Below the pieces are notes generated by a model. That model was not told the DNA's origin and searched no databases. It was given only the letters and a program-made list of their open reading frames with translations. 64,000 nucleotides of DNA from AAA044-D11 sp965268555 (GTDB taxonomy: Bacteria > Actinomycetota > Actinomycetes > Nanopelagicales > Nanopelagicaceae), in NCBI GenBank assembly GCA_965268555.1, contig OZ254174.1, forward strand, positions 682,001 through 746,000, read 5' to 3'. Positions within the stretch are counted from its first letter, which is position 1. Each line of letters starts with the position of its first letter. Of this stretch, positions 25,363 through 33,786 are shown piece after piece. Both the position numbers and the translations under genes were made by a program.

Positions 25363-26403
25363 ATGAAGACCAAAGGTTATGCAGTTCTCGAGGCTTCCAA
25401 GCCACTTGTTCCTTTCAACTTTGATCGTCGTGAATTGAGACCAACAGATGTTGCTCTAGAAATCCATTACGCAGGAATTTGCCACTCTGATATTCATCAA
25501 GCTCGCGAAGAATGGGGACCTGCAATATTCCCGATGGTTCCTGGGCATGAAATTGCGGGTGTAGTTACTGAAATCGGAACAGCCGTTTCTAAGTTTAAGG
25601 TTGGCGACCGCATTGGCGTTGGTGTCTTTATTGACTCATGTCGCAAATGTTCTTCCTGCAAGGCCGGCCTCGAGCAATACTGCTTGGAAGGAATGACTGG
25701 CACCTATAACGGATACGAGCGTGATGGAAAGACTGTTGCACAAGGTGGATACAGCAACCTCTTTGTCGTTGACCAAGATTATGCAGTAACTGTCCCCGCC
25801 AACCTTGAGATGTCAGGCGTTGCGCCACTTCTGTGTGCTGGGATAACTCTTTACTCGCCACTTAAAAACTGGGGCGCTGGAGCCGGCAAAAAGGTTGGAG
25901 TAATCGGTCTTGGTGGACTTGGGCACATGGGCGTTAAATTCGCTGTCGCACTTGGTGCACACACAACCGTGTTTTCACACTCCCCAAATAAGGAGTCCGA
26001 TGCAAAAGCAATGGGAGCTCACGAGTTTGTTGTAACTAAAGATCCTAAAAACCTCGCCCAATTAAGTAAAGATTACGATTTAATTCTAAATACAGTTTCA
26101 GCCGATATGGACTTAACGCCATTTCTTGATTTATTAAAGTTGGATGGAACTCTGGTGCTTATCGGACTTCCAGGAAAGCCATATGAAATAAGCACACCAT
26201 CCCTGTTGGCACAGCGCAGATCAATTGCTGGCTCAATGATCGGTGGAATTGCGCAAACTCAAGAGATGCTCAATTTCTGCGGCGAACACAACATTGTTAG
26301 CGACGTAGAAGTGATTGAGCCTGGCTATATCAACGAAGCGTATGAGCGAACCGTGGCGAGCGATGTTAAATACCGCTTTGTTATCGATGCTAAAAAGTTC
26401 TAA
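25363..26403 (+). CDS. Zinc-dependent NAD(P) alcohol dehydrogenase
   Basis: 346-residue medium-chain dehydrogenase of the cinnamyl-alcohol/YahK-like group. The catalytic zinc ligands C40 and H62 (with E63) are in GICHSDIHQ and VPGHEIAG, and the structural zinc cysteines are C93, C96, C99 and C107. The Rossmann motif VGVIGLGGLGHMGVKFA follows. The enzyme likely reduces aldehydes with NADPH; the substrate is unknown. ATG 25363 follows GAGAG. It starts 53 bases after the tRNA-Leu gene and converges on the DUF554 gene with three bases between. Confidence 0.94.
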   Translation: MKTKGYAVLEASKPLVPFNFDRRELRPTDVALEIHYAGICHSDIHQAREEWGPAIFPMVPGHEIAGVVTEIGTAVSKFKVGDRIGVGVFIDSCRKCSSCKAGLEQYCLEGMTGTYNGYERDGKTVAQGGYSNLFVVDQDYAVTVPANLEMSGVAPLLCAGITLYSPLKNWGAGAGKKVGVIGLGGLGHMGVKFAVALGAHTTVFSHSPNKESDAKAMGAHEFVVTKDPKNLAQLSKDYDLILNTVSADMDLTPFLDLLKLDGTLVLIGLPGKPYEISTPSLLAQRRSIAGSMIGGIAQTQEMLNFCGEHNIVSDVEVIEPGYINEAYERTVASDVKYRFVIDAKKF

Positions 26404-26406
26404 CTT

Positions 26407-27141
26407 CTAAACGAAGATATGTAGAGCGCCAGCTATAACTGGCGCCAAAAACAGAGCCGGTAAGAGATTTCCAACCGGAACCATTTTGATTTTTAACATG
26501 CGAAGTGCAATCCCGAGCAAAAGTATTCCGCCAGTCGCTGTCATGGCTAAAATTTGATAATCCGGCAGAACCGCGCCTAAAAGAAAGCCAACAGCAGTCC
26601 AACAAAATTGGTAAATTCCCACAGGTAGCGCCGACACAGCCACGCCCCAACCAAATGTTGCCGCAAAAGCTATGGATGTAACTCCGTCGAGAATGCTCTT
26701 CAGCACTAATTGGTCAATTCCGCTGCCCATACCATCGCTGATAGAACCGAGAATAGCCATTGGTCCGATTACGAAAAGAAGTGATGCCGAAACAAAACCA
26801 TCTACGAATGGCGAGGAACCATTTGGATCGAATTTCGATTTCAATTTAACGCCAAGTGATTCCAAGCGCTGTTCAATGCCCATAGCGCTTCCCAAAAGAG
26901 CACCGATCAGCAACGACGCAAGAATTGTAAGAACTGCCCAACCCTTCGGTAAAGATCCGACAAATTTTGGATTCCACAATTGTCTGATCGCATCTGCTGC
27001 TGCCAATAAAGTGACGAAACCAAGTGCGGTTGTAATGAGATCGCGAGTTTGTTCTTTAAATTTAGAGCCCGCGACTATTCCAAGCCCAGAACCAATAAGA
27101 ATGGCACCAACATTAATTACCGTTCCAAGACCAACGAACAT
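26407..27141 (-). CDS. DUF554 family membrane protein
   Basis: 244-residue integral membrane protein of the DUF554 family, with about six to seven hydrophobic segments. The conserved N-terminus GTVINVGAILIGSGLGIVAG and the middle motif FVIGPMAILGSISDGM are typical. The transported substrate or role is unknown. ATG 27141 has GGGAG upstream. It is divergent from the YczE-like gene and convergent with the alcohol dehydrogenase gene. Confidence 0.9.
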   Translation of the reverse strand: MFVGLGTVINVGAILIGSGLGIVAGSKFKEQTRDLITTALGFVTLLAAADAIRQLWNPKFVGSLPKGWAVLTILASLLIGALLGSAMGIEQRLESLGVKLKSKFDPNGSSPFVDGFVSASLLFVIGPMAILGSISDGMGSGIDQLVLKSILDGVTSIAFAATFGWGVAVSALPVGIYQFCWTAVGFLLGAVLPDYQILAMTATGGILLLGIALRMLKIKMVPVGNLLPALFLAPVIAGALHIFV

Positions 27142-27165
27142 TCACATCTCCCTCACAGATATCGG

Positions 27166-27171
27166 TAGACT
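27166..27171 (+). promoter_or_regulatory. Candidate leaderless -10 box for the YczE-like gene
   Basis: TAGACT lies six bases before GTG 27178, and no Shine-Dalgarno is present. It is within the 36-base divergent gap shared with the DUF554 gene. Confidence 0.45.
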
Positions 27172-27177
27172 CTAACA

Positions 27178-27867
27178 GTGAAAAACCCAGAGCTTTGGCG
27201 CAAAGTACTCCACTTTCTTAAACCTTCCCGCACAATTCCGCATACCTCATGGACTGCTAGAAATAGGTGGGCGGTAACTCCTACCAATTTTCCAATCTTG
27301 ATATTCGGCCTTGCTATTTTTGGGCTCGGTGAGGCGCTACTCATCCAATCTTCTATTGGTAACTCACCCTGGTCGGTTTTTGCCCAAGGGCTCTCCTTAC
27401 ATACCCCATTCACAATCGGTGAATGCACTGCGTTGATCAGCGTTGGAGTTCTTGCACTTTGGATCCCGCTGCGAGAGAAGCCAGGATTTGGAACGATCTG
27501 CAACATAATTGTTATCGCTCTCTTTGTACAGATAGGTGTTGAATGGTTTCCCAAACTTCAAAACAATATTTTGCTACAAATTCTCTTCTGTTTAATCGGT
27601 ATTGGTCTTGTGGGGGCTGGCTCCGCTCTTTACATAACTTGTGGAATGGGTCCAGGACCTCGCGATGGCTTAATGACCTCGATTCACAAACGAACTGGAA
27701 TTCGCATCTCGCGAGCACGTCTTTCCATCGAAATTACAGTCTTAATAATCGGAAAATTACTTGGTGGAACTTTGGGCATCGGCACCGCGATGTTTGCTCT
27801 CTTCATCGGAGCTGCTATCGCAACCAATTTGAATTTTGTCTCTAAGTTCGCCAATCGATCTCGTTAA
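27178..27867 (+). CDS. YczE/YitT-like membrane protein
   Basis: 229-residue membrane protein with about five hydrophobic segments. The family-like sequences are FGLGEALLIQSSIGNSPWSV and CGMGPGPRDGLMTSI, seen in YczE/YyaS-type proteins. The function is unknown. The start is GTG 27178 with a probable leaderless promoter. Its last 26 bases overlap the 3' end of ung on the other strand. Both reading frames look genuine because ung ends with the expected IDW-type terminus there. Confidence 0.82.
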   Translation: MKNPELWRKVLHFLKPSRTIPHTSWTARNRWAVTPTNFPILIFGLAIFGLGEALLIQSSIGNSPWSVFAQGLSLHTPFTIGECTALISVGVLALWIPLREKPGFGTICNIIVIALFVQIGVEWFPKLQNNILLQILFCLIGIGLVGAGSALYITCGMGPGPRDGLMTSIHKRTGIRISRARLSIEITVLIIGKLLGGTLGIGTAMFALFIGAAIATNLNFVSKFANRSR

Positions 27868-28474
27868 CTCCTAGATTTTTCAAGATTTGATTTGCTTTGC
27901 TGAAGGGTCTTGAACCAAAGAAACCTCGATAAGCTGAAAGTGGGCTTGGGTGAACGCTTCGGATAACTTTTGCAGGATCAAGAAATTTAGCCAGCTCTCC
28001 CGCGCTCTCCCCCCAAAGAATAAAGACAATATCTCGATCCGATAGGTGACTAACAACTTCATTTGTGAAGTCTTGCCAACCCAATTTCCTATGGGCAAGG
28101 CTAGAACCAGGTTCGGTAGTTAGTATCCGATTTAAAAGTAGCACTCCTTGATTGTGCCAATTAGTTAAATCACCGGATATGTTTGAAATTTGGCAATCGC
28201 TGGATAGTTCTTTGAAGATATTTCTCAAGGTTGGCGGTAATTTCAAATTTACACTTGGAACACTAAACGCTAAGCCCATCGCATCATCTGGATTTGGATA
28301 TGGATCTTGACCTACGATGCAAACTTTTAGTTCTGATATTGGCCGTTCGAGCGCCTTAAATATCCTTAAATCACTTGGAATATAGTCAGCGGGAAGCGAA
28401 ATCTTCTCCAAGCTGAGTACTTTTTCTCCTAACACTTCTCGCCATTCATGTGGCAAGAGTCCAACTAGGTTCAA
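27842..28474 (-). CDS. ung: Uracil-DNA glycosylase
   Basis: Family 1 uracil-DNA glycosylase of 210 residues, which removes uracil from DNA after cytosine deamination or dUTP incorporation. The catalytic loop IVGQDPYPNPDDAMGLAFS contains the water-activating Asp, and SVHPSPLSAYRGFFGS contains the active-site His and the minor-groove loop. LLLNRILTTEPGS is also typical. It starts at TTG 28474, overlapping the ABC ATPase stop as TTGA, so it is the second gene of that transcript. The 3' end overlaps the YczE-like gene by 26 bases. Confidence 0.95.
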   Translation of the reverse strand: MNLVGLLPHEWREVLGEKVLSLEKISLPADYIPSDLRIFKALERPISELKVCIVGQDPYPNPDDAMGLAFSVPSVNLKLPPTLRNIFKELSSDCQISNISGDLTNWHNQGVLLLNRILTTEPGSSLAHRKLGWQDFTNEVVSHLSDRDIVFILWGESAGELAKFLDPAKVIRSVHPSPLSAYRGFFGSRPFSKANQILKNLGVNEIDWRT

Positions 28475-29256
28475 GAGACCGCGCTTGCCGAATAACGATT
28501 GTTTGCAACCGTGACTGTTATTGGCATTTCATAGGCTTGCGTTAAATTCTCTGAAGTTATTACTTCCCCAATAGCGCCGCTTGCAACAACCTCGCCAGAT
28601 TTAAGCAACAAAGCGTGGGTCGAACCAGCGGGAATTTCCTCAATGTGATGCGTGATAATCAAAGTTGCTGGTGAATTTGCATCTAGGGCAAGTTGATCAA
28701 AACGTTTCAATAAATCTTCTCGCCCACCAAGGTCCAGGCCCGATGCTGGTTCATCAAGTAGAAGAATTTCTGGATCTGCCATTAGCGCACGAGCAATCAA
28801 GGTGCGCTTCTTCTCGCCTTCGCTTAGCGTGAAGAATTTACGTTCTGCTAATTCACGCACGCCTAGAGTCGTAAGCAAGGCTTGCGCGCGAGACTCATCC
28901 CAAAGTTCATACGCCTCTTGCCAGCGACCAAGAACAGCATATGCAGCAGTAAGAACTACATCCAATACTTTTTCATCATAAGGAAATTGTTCAATCAGAG
29001 TCGATCCCATGAAACCGATGCGTGGGCGCAATTCAAAAACATCTACCGCGCCGAGTCGAGAACCGAGGATATGCACGCTTCCATTTGTTGGGTGAATCTG
29101 ACTTGAGCAAAGCGCAAAAAGTGTTGATTTGCCTGCACCGTTAGGGCCGAGAATTACCCAACGTTCGTTCTCATTTACCTGCCAGGTAATCGGTCCGAGA
29201 ATAGTTTTTTGATCGCGCACCACGGTGACGTTTTCAACCTGCAGTACTGGAATCAC
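28471..29256 (-). CDS. ABC transporter ATP-binding protein (Rv3041c-like)
   Basis: 261-residue single ABC ATPase domain. Walker A is GPNGAGKST, the signature is TLSEGEKKR (degenerate from LSGGQ), and Walker B is EILLLDEPASGLD, followed by the switch His in IITHHIEEIP. No membrane partner is encoded nearby, so the transporter or other partner is unknown. Its divergent placement next to serB is the same as mycobacterial Rv3041c/serB2. The start is GTG 29256 with TATCTT six bases upstream, consistent with leaderless transcription. Confidence 0.9.
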   Translation of the reverse strand: MIPVLQVENVTVVRDQKTILGPITWQVNENERWVILGPNGAGKSTLFALCSSQIHPTNGSVHILGSRLGAVDVFELRPRIGFMGSTLIEQFPYDEKVLDVVLTAAYAVLGRWQEAYELWDESRAQALLTTLGVRELAERKFFTLSEGEKKRTLIARALMADPEILLLDEPASGLDLGGREDLLKRFDQLALDANSPATLIITHHIEEIPAGSTHALLLKSGEVVASGAIGEVITSENLTQAYEMPITVTVANNRYSASAVS

Positions 29257-29262
29257 AGGCTA

Positions 29263-29268
29263 AAGATA
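29263..29268 (-). promoter_or_regulatory. Candidate leaderless -10 box for the ABC ATPase gene
   Basis: TATCTT on the minus strand ends six bases before GTG 29256. No Shine-Dalgarno is present. It forms a divergent pair with the serB box 34 bases away. Confidence 0.5.
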
Positions 29269-29302
29269 CCTGCAACTGCGACCGCCATCGGTTGCGAACC
29301 GC

Positions 29303-29308
29303 TAATCT
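29303..29308 (+). promoter_or_regulatory. Candidate leaderless -10 box for serB
   Basis: TAATCT lies six bases before ATG 29315. No Shine-Dalgarno is present, which favours a leaderless serB mRNA. Confidence 0.5.
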
Positions 29309-29314
29309 AGGCCG

Positions 29315-30541
29315 ATGACCACAGGTGATAAGAATCAAGCGGGCCTCGCGCATACTGGTCTCATCCTAATCTCCGGTGTAGATGCACCCGGTGTTACGCA
29401 GGCGCTCTTCACAACACTTGAGCAATTCGCGGTTAAAGTTCTAGACATTGAACAGGTTGTGATTCGCGGCCGACTTATTCTTACAACTCTGATTTCCCTC
29501 GATCTAGCACATGAATCTGCGATTGAGCAAGATCTAATTAAAACTACCGAGAAATTGGGATTAGACCTAGCTATCGATTTCAGCGCTCACAACAAGATAG
29601 AGGCCTCGAATCCAAATCTACATATCGTCGCACTGGCCCAGGAGTTACGACCTGCAGGCGTTGCTGCGATAGCTGCGAAGATCGCCGATCGTAGCGGAAA
29701 TATCGATCGTATTCGAAGAACTGCTTCATACCCAATAACGGCAATCGAGTTCGAAGTTAGCCTCGTCGCAACAGCGAATGAACTCAAGGTTATCCAACGC
29801 GAACTCGCCGAAGTCGCGAGAGCTAATGACATTGATATCGCAGTTGAACACAGTGGTTTGGCCCGACGGGCTAAGCGAATAGTTTTACTTGATATGGATT
29901 CAACGCTAATCCAAGAAGAAGTCATAGATTTGATAGCGTCAAAACATAACGTCGGCGCTGAAGTATCAGCCATAACTGAGCGAGCAATGCGCGGTGAGCT
30001 CGACTTCGCTGGCTCCCTTAACGCCCGCGTAGCTCTCTTAACAGGGGCGAGCGTGCAAATTTTGGATGAGGTAAAAGGTGAAATTACTTTGACTCCAGGT
30101 GCGCGAACTCTAATTCGTACCCTTCATCGCCTCGGCCACAAAGTCGGAGTTGTTTCTGGTGGATTCCTAGATGTAATTGAACCCTTACTCAAAGAATTGA
30201 ATATTGATTTCTATCGCGCTAACAAATTGGAAGTTTCAGGAGATCAATTGACAGGAAAAATCACAGGACAATTGATTGATCGAGAGGCGAAAGCTAACGC
30301 ACTTCGTGAGTTTGCAGATGCCGAAGGTGTCAGTTTGGCTCAGACCATAGCTATCGGAGATGGCGCAAATGATTTGGGAATGCTAGAGATTGCCGGCTTA
30401 GGAATTGCATTCAACGCTAAACCTGCCGTACGAGCAGCGGCAAATAGTTCAATCAATTCACCTTATTTGGACTCAGTTCTATATCTGATGGGTATTACGC
30501 GTGAAGAAATTGAAAACGCGGATAAAACAACTAACGATTAG
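29315..30541 (+). CDS. serB: Phosphoserine phosphatase with N-terminal ACT domains
   Basis: 408-residue SerB2-type enzyme, the last step of serine synthesis. The N-terminal half has two ACT-like regions (ILISGVDAPGVTQALFTTLE and HIVALAQELRPAGVAAIAAK), probably for serine feedback as in mycobacterial SerB2. The C-terminal HAD domain has the nucleophile motif DMDST (D193, D195) and GDGANDLGML for the metal. The stop overlaps the stop of hisG on the other strand by three bases. Confidence 0.95.
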   Translation: MTTGDKNQAGLAHTGLILISGVDAPGVTQALFTTLEQFAVKVLDIEQVVIRGRLILTTLISLDLAHESAIEQDLIKTTEKLGLDLAIDFSAHNKIEASNPNLHIVALAQELRPAGVAAIAAKIADRSGNIDRIRRTASYPITAIEFEVSLVATANELKVIQRELAEVARANDIDIAVEHSGLARRAKRIVLLDMDSTLIQEEVIDLIASKHNVGAEVSAITERAMRGELDFAGSLNARVALLTGASVQILDEVKGEITLTPGARTLIRTLHRLGHKVGVVSGGFLDVIEPLLKELNIDFYRANKLEVSGDQLTGKITGQLIDREAKANALREFADAEGVSLAQTIAIGDGANDLGMLEIAGLGIAFNAKPAVRAAANSSINSPYLDSVLYLMGITREEIENADKTTND

Positions 30542-31386
30542 AGGCGACAGGCGTGAATGTCTGTTACCAGGATTCCACGTGCTCCCGCTTGCCAAAGTTC
30601 ATCCATTATCCGATTAATATCACTTCGCTTAACCATTGCGCGCACTGCGTTCCAGTCCGATTTTTGCAGTGGTGAAATCGTTGGTGATTCAATTCCAGGA
30701 GTAATAGCACAGGCTCGTTCTAAGTCAACGCTCTTTACATCGTAATCAACTAAAACATATTGTCGCGCAATTACTACGCCATTCAATCTACGTATCAGAG
30801 TTTCGATGGTGGGCGAAGATTTTGAGCCATTACGAGTAATTAAGATCGCTTCACTTTGCAACAGAACATCACCAAATGTTGAAAGTCCCGCCGCTCGCAA
30901 GGTTCCTCCAGTAGAGACAACATCAGCAATTACATCTGCAACTCCGAGACGAATAGAGCTCTCTACTGCACCATCCAATCTTACGATTTCCGCTTTGAGC
31001 TTCTTGCGTGCCAAGTATTCTGCCAACAGACCAGGATATGCAGTCGCTATTCGCTTGCCCTCAAGAGAACTCTCAGAGGCGTTGAGCATCGTTGGCGCTG
31101 CAAAACGAAAAGTACTTTTCCCAAAATCTAACGGAAGAATTTCACTTGCACCGGCGCCAGAATCAATCAGAAGATCTCGACCAGTTATTCCAGCCTCTAA
31201 CTCCCCGCTCCCAACATAAACAGCGATATCGCGCGGGCGAAGATAATAAAACTCAACATCATTTTCTGGGTCGATGAATACTAAATCACGTTGATCGCTT
31301 CGCTGGCGATATCCCGCTTCGCGAAGCATGAGAGCAGAACTTTCAGCGAGCGATCCTTTATTCGGTACTGCGATCTTGAGCGTCAA
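30538..31386 (-). CDS. hisG: ATP phosphoribosyltransferase, long form
   Basis: First enzyme of histidine synthesis, joining ATP and PRPP. With 282 residues it is the long form, which has a C-terminal ACT-like histidine-feedback domain and does not need HisZ. Seen are AVPNKGSLAESSALML, ITGRDLLIDSGAG, and the PRPP-type stretch DVIADVVSTGGTLRAAGL. It starts at TTG 31386 with AGGA upstream, 12 bases after hisE. The pairing hisE-hisG matches mycobacteria. The other his genes are not in the window. Confidence 0.95.
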   Translation of the reverse strand: MTLKIAVPNKGSLAESSALMLREAGYRQRSDQRDLVFIDPENDVEFYYLRPRDIAVYVGSGELEAGITGRDLLIDSGAGASEILPLDFGKSTFRFAAPTMLNASESSLEGKRIATAYPGLLAEYLARKKLKAEIVRLDGAVESSIRLGVADVIADVVSTGGTLRAAGLSTFGDVLLQSEAILITRNGSKSSPTIETLIRRLNGVVIARQYVLVDYDVKSVDLERACAITPGIESPTISPLQKSDWNAVRAMVKRSDINRIMDELWQAGARGILVTDIHACRL

Positions 31387-31398
31387 TATTCGTCCTAA

Positions 31399-31662
31399 CT
31401 ATAGATTCTTATAAACATCATCGATCTTAATTCCGCGCGCAATCATCAGAACCTGTAAGTGATAAAGCAATTGACTAATCTCTATAGCTAGCTCGCTATC
31501 GCTCTGATATTCCGCGGCAATCCAAACTTCGCCAGCTTCTTCAATAATCTTCTTACCGATTGCGTGGATACCAGCTTCTAATTCCTTGACTGTTCCAGAT
31601 CCGTCGGGTTTGCTAACAGAAATTTCATTTAGCTCCCGCCAAAGCTCATCAAAATTCTTCAT
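31399..31662 (-). CDS. hisE: Phosphoribosyl-ATP pyrophosphohydrolase
   Basis: 87-residue MazG-like enzyme that hydrolyses PR-ATP to PR-AMP, the second step of histidine synthesis. It has the all-helical pattern with KKIIEEAGEVWIAAEY, whose acidic residues bind magnesium, and ELAIEISQLLYHLQVLMI. The length is normal. ATG 31662 has TAAAAT six bases upstream and no clear Shine-Dalgarno at normal distance, so hisE-hisG probably begin on a leaderless message. Confidence 0.93.
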   Translation of the reverse strand: MKNFDELWRELNEISVSKPDGSGTVKELEAGIHAIGKKIIEEAGEVWIAAEYQSDSELAIEISQLLYHLQVLMIARGIKIDDVYKNL

Positions 31663-31668
31663 CCTAAT

Positions 31669-31674
31669 ATTTTA
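31669..31674 (-). promoter_or_regulatory. Candidate leaderless -10 box for hisE-hisG
   Basis: TAAAAT on the minus strand ends six bases before ATG 31662, in the 34-base gap after rpe. Confidence 0.5.
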
Positions 31675-31696
31675 TCCTAGTCAAAGTAGATGGCGC

Positions 31697-32356
31697 TTAA
31701 CGTTTACTTGCTTCTAACCGCAACAAATCAACCATTGCGCCTGGATCCTCTGCCTTAAAGACAGCGCTGCCAGCCACAAAGGTATCTGCTCCCGCCAAAC
31801 TCGCTTGCAAAATGGTTTCCAGAGAAATACCGCCGTCGACTTGCAACCAAATCTTGCCAAAATGTTTTGTATCAATCTCCGCTCGAGCCTCTGACACTTT
31901 GCTCATCATGTCGGTCATAAAACTCTGACCACCGAACCCTGGCTCAACTGTCATGATCAAGACCATATCCACGAAATCCAATAGTGGAGCTAATTTCGAG
32001 AAACTTGTTCCGGGTTTGATTGCTATTCCAACACGGGCGCCTGCCTCTTTAATTCGATCGCTTGTGACCTCGGGATATGTGCTTGCTTCTAGGTGAAAGG
32101 TGACACTGGAAGCGCCAGCTAATGCGTATAGATGAGCGTCTCTATCCGGCTCATTAATCATTAGGTGCGCATCAACAGGTATTTCGGTTTCTGAAATTAT
32201 TTTTCGAGACTGCTCTAAATCGAAAGTCATATTGGGAACAAAGATATTATCCATCACATCTAGATGGAGTAAGTCAGATTGTGCAGAAATTCTTGAAATC
32301 TCAGATGCGAGATTTGAACGATCCGCATTCAGGATACTTGGACAAATTCGAATCAA
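31697..32356 (-). CDS. rpe: Ribulose-phosphate 3-epimerase
   Basis: 219-residue TIM-barrel enzyme of the pentose phosphate pathway that interconverts ribulose-5-phosphate and xylulose-5-phosphate. Motifs are ICPSILNADRSNLASEI, HLDVMDNIFVPNMTFD (metal-binding His/Asp), MTVEPGFGGQSF and VDGGIS. The start is TTG 32356. It sits between rsmB upstream and hisE downstream, as in the Rv1406-Rv1408 order for fmt-rsmB-rpe. Confidence 0.95.
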   Translation of the reverse strand: MIRICPSILNADRSNLASEISRISAQSDLLHLDVMDNIFVPNMTFDLEQSRKIISETEIPVDAHLMINEPDRDAHLYALAGASSVTFHLEASTYPEVTSDRIKEAGARVGIAIKPGTSFSKLAPLLDFVDMVLIMTVEPGFGGQSFMTDMMSKVSEARAEIDTKHFGKIWLQVDGGISLETILQASLAGADTFVAGSAVFKAEDPGAMVDLLRLEASKR

Positions 32357-32388
32357 AGTTCATCCCAACTATGAGGTCTCAAATTTCT

Positions 32389-32394
32389 ATAATA
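32389..32394 (-). promoter_or_regulatory. Possible -10 box for rpe
   Basis: TATTAT preceded by GGG on the minus strand lies 32 bases upstream of the rpe start, in the 74-base gap after rsmB. A -35 element is not clear. Confidence 0.35.
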
Positions 32395-32430
32395 CCCGTG
32401 ATGCCTTCAGTGAATAGTCTAGTTTGCGCA

Positions 32431-33786
32431 TCAAGAAGTCCGTTTAAGCAACGCCAAAAACATGGAGTCACATTCTTGAAGGTGCGTCCATAACTGCAGG
32501 GTCCCATCAGGTTGGATTCCAACGCCCTCGCTTGGTGAAAAATCCGAAGCATCTAGCAACTCCAGATTCTTGTGGCGATGAAGAGCATCTAGAACTTGCC
32601 CCTTAGTCTCTGCCAACAAGGGTGAACATGTCGCAAATCCAATTACTCCCCCGACGTTCAACATCGCCATCGCCGAATCAATCAAATCTCGTTGAAGTGG
32701 CAGTAGCTCCTTCAAATCATTTAGCGATCTACGCCATCTTGCTTCTGGTCGCCTGCGGAGCGCGCCTAATCCGGTACATGGAGCATCAATCAAAATTCGA
32801 TCGTAATATTCGCCAAATTCCTGATGATTTCGGCCATCCAAAGTTCTTATTTTAGTTTTAGGAATTACTCGTGCGACTAACTCGGCGCGATGGGAACTTG
32901 GTTCGTTTGCCGTAAAAGTCATCCCTGGTTCATATTCTGAAAGAAGATTATTTAGGAGCGCCGCTTTTCCGCCAGGTCCAGCGCAAAGATCTAGCCAGTT
33001 AATCGAATTTACATCTCTAGTTCGAAAGAATATTTCTGCAATTAACTGTGAACCCATATCTTGAATCCCGGCGCGTTTGTCTTTAATGGCCGGATAATCA
33101 TTTGGAAGATGGTCGGCTAGCACCGAGTATGTTCCTATCGGGAGCTTGGTTCCACCAGTTTCCATAATCTCAGCGACAGTAGATTTTCCCGGCCAGGCAA
33201 CAATATTCGGTGCTGCTGGAATATTATTAATTATCAAAAGTGAAATGACAGCCTGCCAATCTTTAAGTTGGTCAAAGTAGGCTGAAATAATCCATTTTGG
33301 GTGAGAATAAAGAATCGAGAGTTTTTCTAAATCATCGATACTTTCATCACGCTCTAACTCCTCATAAATGTCTAAATCACCTGCAATTGATCGGAGGAGC
33401 GCATTGACATAACTAGCCTTAGATTCGCCAGCAACAGCTCTTGCGAGTTCTACCGTTTCACTTACTGCTGCGTGAATAGGTACGCGCATTTCGAATATTT
33501 GGTGCACTCCTAATCGCAAGATATCTACGACTTTCTCATCAAGTTCCGTAAAAGCACGATCAATTTTTTTGGAAATCGCATAATCATGCTTTCCTTGCAT
33601 GCGAAGTGTTCCGTAACCCAGTTCGGTCGCAAATGCTCGGTCTCGTTGTTCTAAATCGGAGGCGGCTAATAGTTCTGGCAATCTTAGATTTGCATAGGCT
33701 CCGCCGCGATTGACTTGAGTAATCAAATCGAAAGCTATAACTCTTGCCGGATTTGGTTTGGGACGCTTAAATGGCTTGTTATTCAA
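32431..33786 (-). CDS. rsmB: 16S rRNA (cytosine-5)-methyltransferase RsmB-like
   Basis: 451-residue protein with an N-terminal NusB-like RNA-binding domain (residues about 10-145) and a C-terminal SAM-dependent methyltransferase. SAM motif I is WLDLCAGPGGKAALL, and the two catalytic cysteines lie in DAPCTGLG and FATCSP. It forms m5C in rRNA (position 967 in E. coli). It starts at TTG 33786, overlapping the end of fmt by eight bases. It corresponds to mycobacterial Fmu (Rv1407). Confidence 0.93.
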   Translation of the reverse strand: MNNKPFKRPKPNPARVIAFDLITQVNRGGAYANLRLPELLAASDLEQRDRAFATELGYGTLRMQGKHDYAISKKIDRAFTELDEKVVDILRLGVHQIFEMRVPIHAAVSETVELARAVAGESKASYVNALLRSIAGDLDIYEELERDESIDDLEKLSILYSHPKWIISAYFDQLKDWQAVISLLIINNIPAAPNIVAWPGKSTVAEIMETGGTKLPIGTYSVLADHLPNDYPAIKDKRAGIQDMGSQLIAEIFFRTRDVNSINWLDLCAGPGGKAALLNNLLSEYEPGMTFTANEPSSHRAELVARVIPKTKIRTLDGRNHQEFGEYYDRILIDAPCTGLGALRRRPEARWRRSLNDLKELLPLQRDLIDSAMAMLNVGGVIGFATCSPLLAETKGQVLDALHRHKNLELLDASDFSPSEGVGIQPDGTLQLWTHLQECDSMFLALLKRTS

